A stretch of 8,797 nt of DNA from an uncultured Actinomyces sp. (GTDB lineage Bacteria > Actinomycetota > Actinomycetes > Actinomycetales > Actinomycetaceae), in assembly GCA_900556405.1 (NCBI GenBank), contig USPB01000081.1, forward strand, positions 1 through 8,797. Reading direction: 5' to 3'. Below the pieces are notes generated by a model. The model searched no databases. It saw nothing but the letters and a program-made list of their open reading frames with translations, and had not been told where the DNA came from. This document shows positions 5,253 to 8,797 of this stretch, piece after piece (the stretch's first letter is position 1; every line of letters starts with the position of its first letter). The position numbers and the translations under genes were made by a program.

Positions 5253-6544
5253 TTGCATTCCTCCCCGATGCGCATGGGGGCAATCAGGCCCGCTTCGCGC
5301 AGCTCGAGGAGGCGCGGCACGGTGCGCTCGACGACCTTCCACGGGTCGATCGTGTTGAGGTAGATGCGTGTGCCGCCCTCGAAGCCAGCGAGGGTCGAGA
5401 TGCGCCACTTGAGCAGGATGCGCCAGCGCATGGGGGTGGAGACGGTGGGCGGGCGGTGGTACCACTCTTCGTTCGCGGGCACCTCGACGCCGGTTGCGGC
5501 GTGCGCGGCGTGGAGGATGTCGGAGATGCCTCGCATGGCCTCGGGGCTGACCTCCCACGGGTTGGCGGCCCGTCCGAGGGGCCAGATCGCGATGCCGGGG
5601 AAGCGGTGCCCGAAACCGGCCAGGGCGACGGCGTGCTCGTTCTGGGCGATGAGGAGCTTGCGCGTGGCCGCGACCGTGAAGATCTGGTCGTAGATGTCGG
5701 GCTGGGCACGCAGGCGTTCCAGCTCGGCCTCGGTTTGCACGGCCAGGTCGTCGATGGCGACGAGCTGCTTGTGGAGGTGGTCGAAGGAGGCACCGGCGGG
5801 GCGCAGCCAGTTCTGGAAGGTGGCGACGTAGCGCACGGCGGGGTCGAGGTCGTACAGGTCGCGCATCGAGCGGGCCGTGTAGGCCGTGTACTGCGCGTGC
5901 TCCTCGGGGGTGAGGGTGCCCGACCCGGCCAGCTGGTGGGCCTCGGTGGCCCCGTCGACGTAGTGGCGCCTGCCGATGATGAGGTCGTGGCCGCCGGAGA
6001 AAAAGCCGTTGGCGGCCTGTAGGCGCGCGGTTTCGCTGGTGGCGGCGAACTCGCCCTCGCTCATGCCCGAGGCCAGCATGCGGGCGCGCACGACGTTCAT
6101 GACGTGCTCGTATCCCGCGTCCGAGGCCAGGTAGTGGGCCATCCGGCGGCGGTCCGCCTCGGAGGGGACGTGGCCGTGGTTGAGGTGCCAGTAGTTGTAG
6201 GAGACGATCTCGAACAGGTTTGGGATGCGTCGGAACTGCGCGACCGTGTCGGTCAGCTGGTCGGCACCCAGGGCGTCCAGCTGTTCCCAGGTCCCGTCCT
6301 CGTGGCGCACGAGGCGCGACTTTTCGGGAGGGGTTTCGAGGTAGCGTCCCGAGCAGAACGCGCAGTGGTGCCCGTCGGCCTCGTGGTCGATGGGGTTGTG
6401 GTCCGCGTGCGGGGCGGTCAGGGGCCGGTTGCCGCGGCCCGGAACGGTCCACACCTCGGTGCCCGTGAGCAGGTTTTGCTGTTTGACGGTGCCGTCGGCC
6501 AGTCGGACGATGGCGCGGTCGGCGCGCGTGAGCTTGGAAGCCAT
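5225..6544 (-). CDS. DUF4921 family protein, galactose-1-phosphate uridylyltransferase-like
   Basis: This soluble protein of 439 residues resembles the GalT branch of the HIT superfamily and matches DUF4921. It has a zinc-type C61-x2-C64 near the N-terminus, a GalT-like FRRIPNLFEIVSYNYWH stretch (104-120), and NWLRPAGASFDHLHKQLVAID (about 245-265). The last contains the H256-x-H258-x-Q260 active-site triad, where the central His would carry the nucleotidyl group. A second HIT-like half follows, with RWRILLKWRISTLAGFEGG. A nucleotidyl transfer or hydrolase reaction on a sugar phosphate is likely, but the true substrate is unknown and no galactose genes are nearby. The ATG at 6544 lies six bases after a TACGAT box, suggesting a leaderless transcript. 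The upstream aldo/keto reductase on the same strand ends only 19 bp away, so read-through is also possible. Confidence 0.75.
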   Translation of the reverse strand: MASKLTRADRAIVRLADGTVKQQNLLTGTEVWTVPGRGNRPLTAPHADHNPIDHEADGHHCAFCSGRYLETPPEKSRLVRHEDGTWEQLDALGADQLTDTVAQFRRIPNLFEIVSYNYWHLNHGHVPSEADRRRMAHYLASDAGYEHVMNVVRARMLASGMSEGEFAATSETARLQAANGFFSGGHDLIIGRRHYVDGATEAHQLAGSGTLTPEEHAQYTAYTARSMRDLYDLDPAVRYVATFQNWLRPAGASFDHLHKQLVAIDDLAVQTEAELERLRAQPDIYDQIFTVAATRKLLIAQNEHAVALAGFGHRFPGIAIWPLGRAANPWEVSPEAMRGISDILHAAHAATGVEVPANEEWYHRPPTVSTPMRWRILLKWRISTLAGFEGGTRIYLNTIDPWKVVERTVPRLLELREAGLIAPMRIGEECKVSPAMLRG

Positions 6545-6556
6545 ACCTGTATCGTA
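6545..6556 (-). promoter_or_regulatory. -10 box of a probable leaderless promoter for DUF4921
   Basis: On the minus strand TACGAT (6551-6556) ends six bases before the ATG at 6544, the same spacing as at the SCP_3-like gene. It sits in the 19-bp gap after the aldo/keto reductase stop, so DUF4921 may be transcribed on its own. Confidence 0.55.
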
Positions 6557-6563
6557 CCCGCCC

Positions 6564-7442
6564 TCAGAGTCGGTCCATTGTGGCCGGATGTGATCCCGTG
6601 CGCCCGGCTTCGCCCTCGTCCAGCGCGTCGATGCGCGCGCTCTGTTCGGGGCTCAGCGAGAAAGAGAAGAGATCGAAGTTGGTGGCCATGCGCGCTGGGC
6701 TCAGTGTCTTGGGGAAGACGACGTGACCGCGGTCGAGGGCCCAGCGCAGGGCGACCTGGGCGGGGCTCACGCCGAGCTGGGTTCCGATTTCGATGAGCGT
6801 CGCCTCGGTGACGGCGCGTCCGCGCGCGAGGGGGGACCAGGCCTCGAACACCATGCCGAGCCCCTGCGCGTAGGCGCGCAGGGCGGCGTTGGGCAGGAAG
6901 GGGTGGGCTTCGACCTGGAGGACGTGCGGGGCGACCGTGGCGACGTCTCGGACGGCCTCGACGTGCTCGCGCTCATAGTTGGACAGGCCGATCGCCCGCG
7001 CGCGGCCGGCAACAAAAGCGTCTTCGAGGGCGGGCCAGGGCAGGGCGACGTCGCCCCCGTAGAGGGTGGGCAGCGGCCAGTGCACGAGGAGGAGGTCGAC
7101 GTAGTCGGTGCGCAGGTCCTCGAGGGAGCGCTCGATCGAGGTGGCCGCCTTCTCGGGTTCGTGGTTGGAGTTGTCGACCTTCGTGGTGACGAACAGGTCT
7201 TCGCGCGCGATTCCCGAGGCCTCGAGCGCCGCCCCGACCTCGGCCTCGTTGCCGTACATCTGGGCGGTGTCGATGTGACGGTACCCGACCTCGAGGGCGC
7301 GGCTCACAGCGTCGTACGCGTCCTCGGGTGCGACCTTGTAGGTGCCGAAACCGAGCACGGGGATGGGCGAACCTGTCGGGAGGGTGAGGGTCGGAATCGG
7401 GGACGAGGCCGGGGCGGGGCCTGCGGGTGGCGGGGTGTTCAT
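6564..7442 (-). CDS. Aldo/keto reductase, AKR5-like (2,5-diketo-D-gluconate reductase family)
   Basis: This 292-residue cytoplasmic NADPH-dependent oxidoreductase has the full catalytic tetrad of the superfamily: D58 and Y63 in HIDTAQMYGNE, K88 in VTTKVDN, and H121 in LLVHWP. GFGTYKV (31-37), IGLSNY (151-156), the QVEAHPFLP substrate/cofactor strand, and FPKTLSPARMATNFDLF for NADP phosphate binding are all present. The length suits the bacterial AKR5 group once a Pro/Ala-rich N-terminal extension of about 17 residues is discounted. The ATG at 7442 has AGGAGG (7451-7456) eight bases upstream. It is divergent from the unknown acidic protein gene. The physiological substrate cannot be read from the sequence. 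Confidence 0.9.
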   Translation of the reverse strand: MNTPPPAGPAPASSPIPTLTLPTGSPIPVLGFGTYKVAPEDAYDAVSRALEVGYRHIDTAQMYGNEAEVGAALEASGIAREDLFVTTKVDNSNHEPEKAATSIERSLEDLRTDYVDLLLVHWPLPTLYGGDVALPWPALEDAFVAGRARAIGLSNYEREHVEAVRDVATVAPHVLQVEAHPFLPNAALRAYAQGLGMVFEAWSPLARGRAVTEATLIEIGTQLGVSPAQVALRWALDRGHVVFPKTLSPARMATNFDLFSFSLSPEQSARIDALDEGEAGRTGSHPATMDRL

Positions 7443-7466
7443 CGGTGAATCCTCCTAGTCGCCACC

Positions 7467-7472
7467 AGTGTA
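7467..7472 (-). promoter_or_regulatory. Possible -10 box for the aldo/keto reductase
   Basis: TACACT on the minus strand would start transcription near 7460, just before the AGGAGG at 7451-7456. No -35 of quality is seen at the right spacing. Confidence 0.3.
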
Positions 7473-7546
7473 GCCTCCCGCGTCGGGGGCGGTCGCGGTC
7501 GGCGCTCGCGCTGGCGGTCGGTGTGCCGTACCGTTGTCCTGGTTTC

Positions 7547-7563
7547 GGCGCCGCGTCGGCGCC
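7547..7563 (+). promoter_or_regulatory. GC hairpin in the leader of the unknown acidic protein gene
   Basis: GGCGCCG-CGT-CGGCGCC is a perfect 7-bp stem with a three-base loop, ending 13 bases before the AGGAG site (7577-7581). It could modulate translation or act as an operator dyad for the divergent promoter region. The role is not known. Confidence 0.5.
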
Positions 7564-7586
7564 CGTTCGAGTACACAGGAGAAATC

Positions 7587-8411
7587 ATGATCAATGCATG
7601 CGAGACGGAGGACGGCGTCGTCTTCGATATGAGCGAGCTGGAGTGCGACGCGCTGCGCTCATACGCCGATGGGTTCCTCGCCGACCCCGCGCATCCTTTC
7701 GTTGAGGTGCTGCGCGGCCAAGGCCTCGTCGTCGGCGATACTCCTGTCCCGCACCTCGCCGCGGTCCTCGATGGGTTCGCGCAGGCGACGAAGGTGCTCA
7801 CCGCCTGGGTCGTCGCTCCGGCCGGATGTCGCCTCGTCACCTTCTTCGTCGGCCCGCGCTCCGTCGTCGTGTCGCGGTGTGACGATGAAGGTATGTACGG
7901 CGGCGAGGAAGACATGCTGTCGGTGTGGGCGATCGATGTTGCGCAGCTGAGGGAGACGTTCCTCGAGCTCAGCGCCTTGGGAGAGCCGTCGGGCGAGGGG
8001 ATTGTGCCGACGGCGGTGCCCGAGGTGATCTTCACTGCCCTGGAACGGGGCGACGTCCCACAGATCCTCCTGCAGGTGCCGAGGGTTGCTCGCGAGATCG
8101 CCGAGGTGATCGATGCCGAGGTCGACGAGGCGACGGGTACCTTCTGGGCGGACGTCGCGGATGAGGCGTGGGTGGTGCTTGGCGTGCGGGTCGGCGATGC
8201 GACGTCGTACCCGAGTCTGTCGGGCGAGAGCTGGCGTTTGCTCGCCACCAGCGAGGAGGTCTGCGAGGTACTGGCGGGCGTGGAGTTCGCCGAGCTGTAC
8301 CCCGACGAGGTGCCCTTGCTGGCGGATAAGGATGGCGAATTCTGGGCGGCTGTTGCGCCGTCGTCGCCGGACGTGCTCTGGGAAGATATTGAGGATGTCC
8401 TCGCCGAGTAG
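7587..8411 (+). CDS. Acidic protein of unknown function, distantly EspG-like at best
   Basis: The product is 274 residues, strongly acidic and without signal peptide or membrane helix. I do not recognise the family with confidence. The first half alternates helices and beta strands: LRGQGLVVGDTPVPHLAAVLDGFAQA, then short hydrophobic strands (VLTAWVV, LVTFFVG, SVVVS), and a LRETFLELSALGEP segment. This order recalls ESX secretion-associated EspG chaperones, but there is no WXG100, EccC or PE/PPE gene here, so that is only a guess. The C-terminus is rich in Asp/Glu and ends LWEDIEDVLAE. The ATG at 7587 is chosen because AGGAG lies five bases upstream; an upstream in-frame start at 7521 has no site and would add an Arg-rich stretch. 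The gene is divergent from the aldo/keto reductase. Confidence 0.75.
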   Translation: MINACETEDGVVFDMSELECDALRSYADGFLADPAHPFVEVLRGQGLVVGDTPVPHLAAVLDGFAQATKVLTAWVVAPAGCRLVTFFVGPRSVVVSRCDDEGMYGGEEDMLSVWAIDVAQLRETFLELSALGEPSGEGIVPTAVPEVIFTALERGDVPQILLQVPRVAREIAEVIDAEVDEATGTFWADVADEAWVVLGVRVGDATSYPSLSGESWRLLATSEEVCEVLAGVEFAELYPDEVPLLADKDGEFWAAVAPSSPDVLWEDIEDVLAE

Positions 8412-8431
8412 GTCCCCGCATGAGCGATAGA

Positions 8432-8446
8432 TCTCAAAATTTGAGA
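8432..8446. promoter_or_regulatory. Symmetric dyad TCTCAAAATTTGAGA
   Basis: Seven perfectly complementary bases flank a single central A, 21 bp after the stop of the acidic protein gene. The AT-rich centre and short arms look like a regulator-binding site rather than a terminator, since no T-run follows. The cognate protein is unknown. Confidence 0.45.
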
Positions 8447-8480
8447 CTGTCGGCTGACAAATAATTTCTGTCCCAATGGT

Positions 8481-8547
8481 CAGAGCGCCCTCCGGGGTGG
8501 TTTTTCCTGGTTTTGGAAGACGTTCGCCCCGACTTTGGAGGGCTCTG
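8481..8547 (+). terminator. Long nested hairpin, terminator or structured RNA
   Basis: The outer stem pairs CAGAG (8481-8485) with CTCTG (8543-8547) and, after a two-base bulge, CCCTCC (8488-8493) with GGAGGG (8537-8542). A middle stem pairs GGGGTG (8494-8499) with CGCCCC (8525-8530, one wobble). An inner stem pairs TTCC (8504-8507) with GGAA (8515-8518) around a seven-base loop. The outer stem sits 70 bases after the acidic protein gene. No clean U-run follows, so a regulatory RNA element is as likely as a terminator. Confidence 0.45.
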
Positions 8548-8797
8548 GCTATTTGACGGGTGCTTTGTTGGAATATCACTGAAAAACTTGAAAAAGGTGT
8601 CTGCAATGTGGTTGGCACTTTTATTGGTGTCACGGTCGGTTTCCCCGATATTCCCCGTCATTTCGGGAACCCCTGTCTAACCAGCTGGTAGGGTTTATGT
8701 TAGGTAACCCACCGCCGATTCCCCGCTCTAACAACGATTTTGGCGTACGATAGATACTGTTCAACCACGATCGTCTACACGTCCAGACAACGAACGG

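Larger units (their letters stand above)
8412..8797. other. Non-coding, relatively AT-rich region after the last gene
   Basis: No credible gene is present; the one open frame on the minus strand lacks a binding site and family features. The region contains the dyad at 8432-8446 and the long hairpin at 8481-8547 (both listed). It also holds a weak GTGTC/GGCAC hairpin followed by TTTTATT near 8600-8635, a perfect palindrome ACCAGCTGGT (8680-8689), GGGTT/AACCC (8691-8711), and overlapping -10-like boxes TACGAT and GATACT at 8747-8759. It is probably the leader and promoter region of a gene beyond the right edge. Confidence 0.5.

Noticed and set aside
4871..6022. A 383-residue plus-strand open frame
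   Set aside because: It is out of frame with the end of the lipoprotein gene and then antisense to DUF4921. Its Arg-rich start and Gly/Val/Asp-rich remainder indicate a shadow.
8434..8661. A 75-residue minus-strand open frame in the right-hand intergenic region
   Set aside because: It has no binding site and a polar low-information sequence, and it overlaps the hairpin and dyad elements.

Overview
The window looks like chromosome of a high-GC actinobacterium, most likely an Actinomycetaceae (Actinomyces/Schaalia-type). This is inferred from the GC-rich coding sequence, the start-site -10 boxes typical of leaderless actinobacterial genes, and typically actinobacterial small families (SCP_3-type sterol carrier protein, DUF4235, DUF4921). 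There is no rRNA, tRNA, transposase, CRISPR array or recognisable phage gene. I find eight protein genes, all apparently intact.

Layout. Positions 1-338 are a gene-free upstream region that begins with a ~20-bp periodic array built on GGGCCC and CACGTG. A phosphatidylcholine synthase gene (pcs, 339-1124, +) follows and ends in a strong hairpin terminator. Then comes a ~950-bp convergent intergenic interval (1125-2080) without a credible gene. It holds two tandem ~105-bp dyads with covarying arms, a symmetrical six-copy 19-bp repeat array, and an 18-bp tandem repeat. Next are a four-helix membrane protein of unknown function (2081-2983, -), a divergent SCP_3-like gene (3085-3453, +), and a DUF4235 small membrane protein (3497-3775, -). 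A divergent ThiB-like lipoprotein (3916-5199, +) converges on a GalT-like DUF4921 gene (5225-6544, -) through a hairpin that overlaps the end of the latter. Upstream of DUF4921, on the same strand, is an aldo/keto reductase (6564-7442, -). Divergent from it is an acidic protein of unknown function (7587-8411, +). The last ~390 bp are a non-coding leader-like region with a symmetric dyad and a long nested hairpin.

The genes do not form one pathway. They are mostly single housekeeping or metabolic genes in alternating orientation. The aldo/keto reductase and DUF4921 are the only same-strand neighbours that could be co-transcribed, and DUF4921 also appears to have its own leaderless promoter. 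I do not see a protein-coding defence or mobile system. The most unusual content is in the non-coding DNA, especially 1434-1900.
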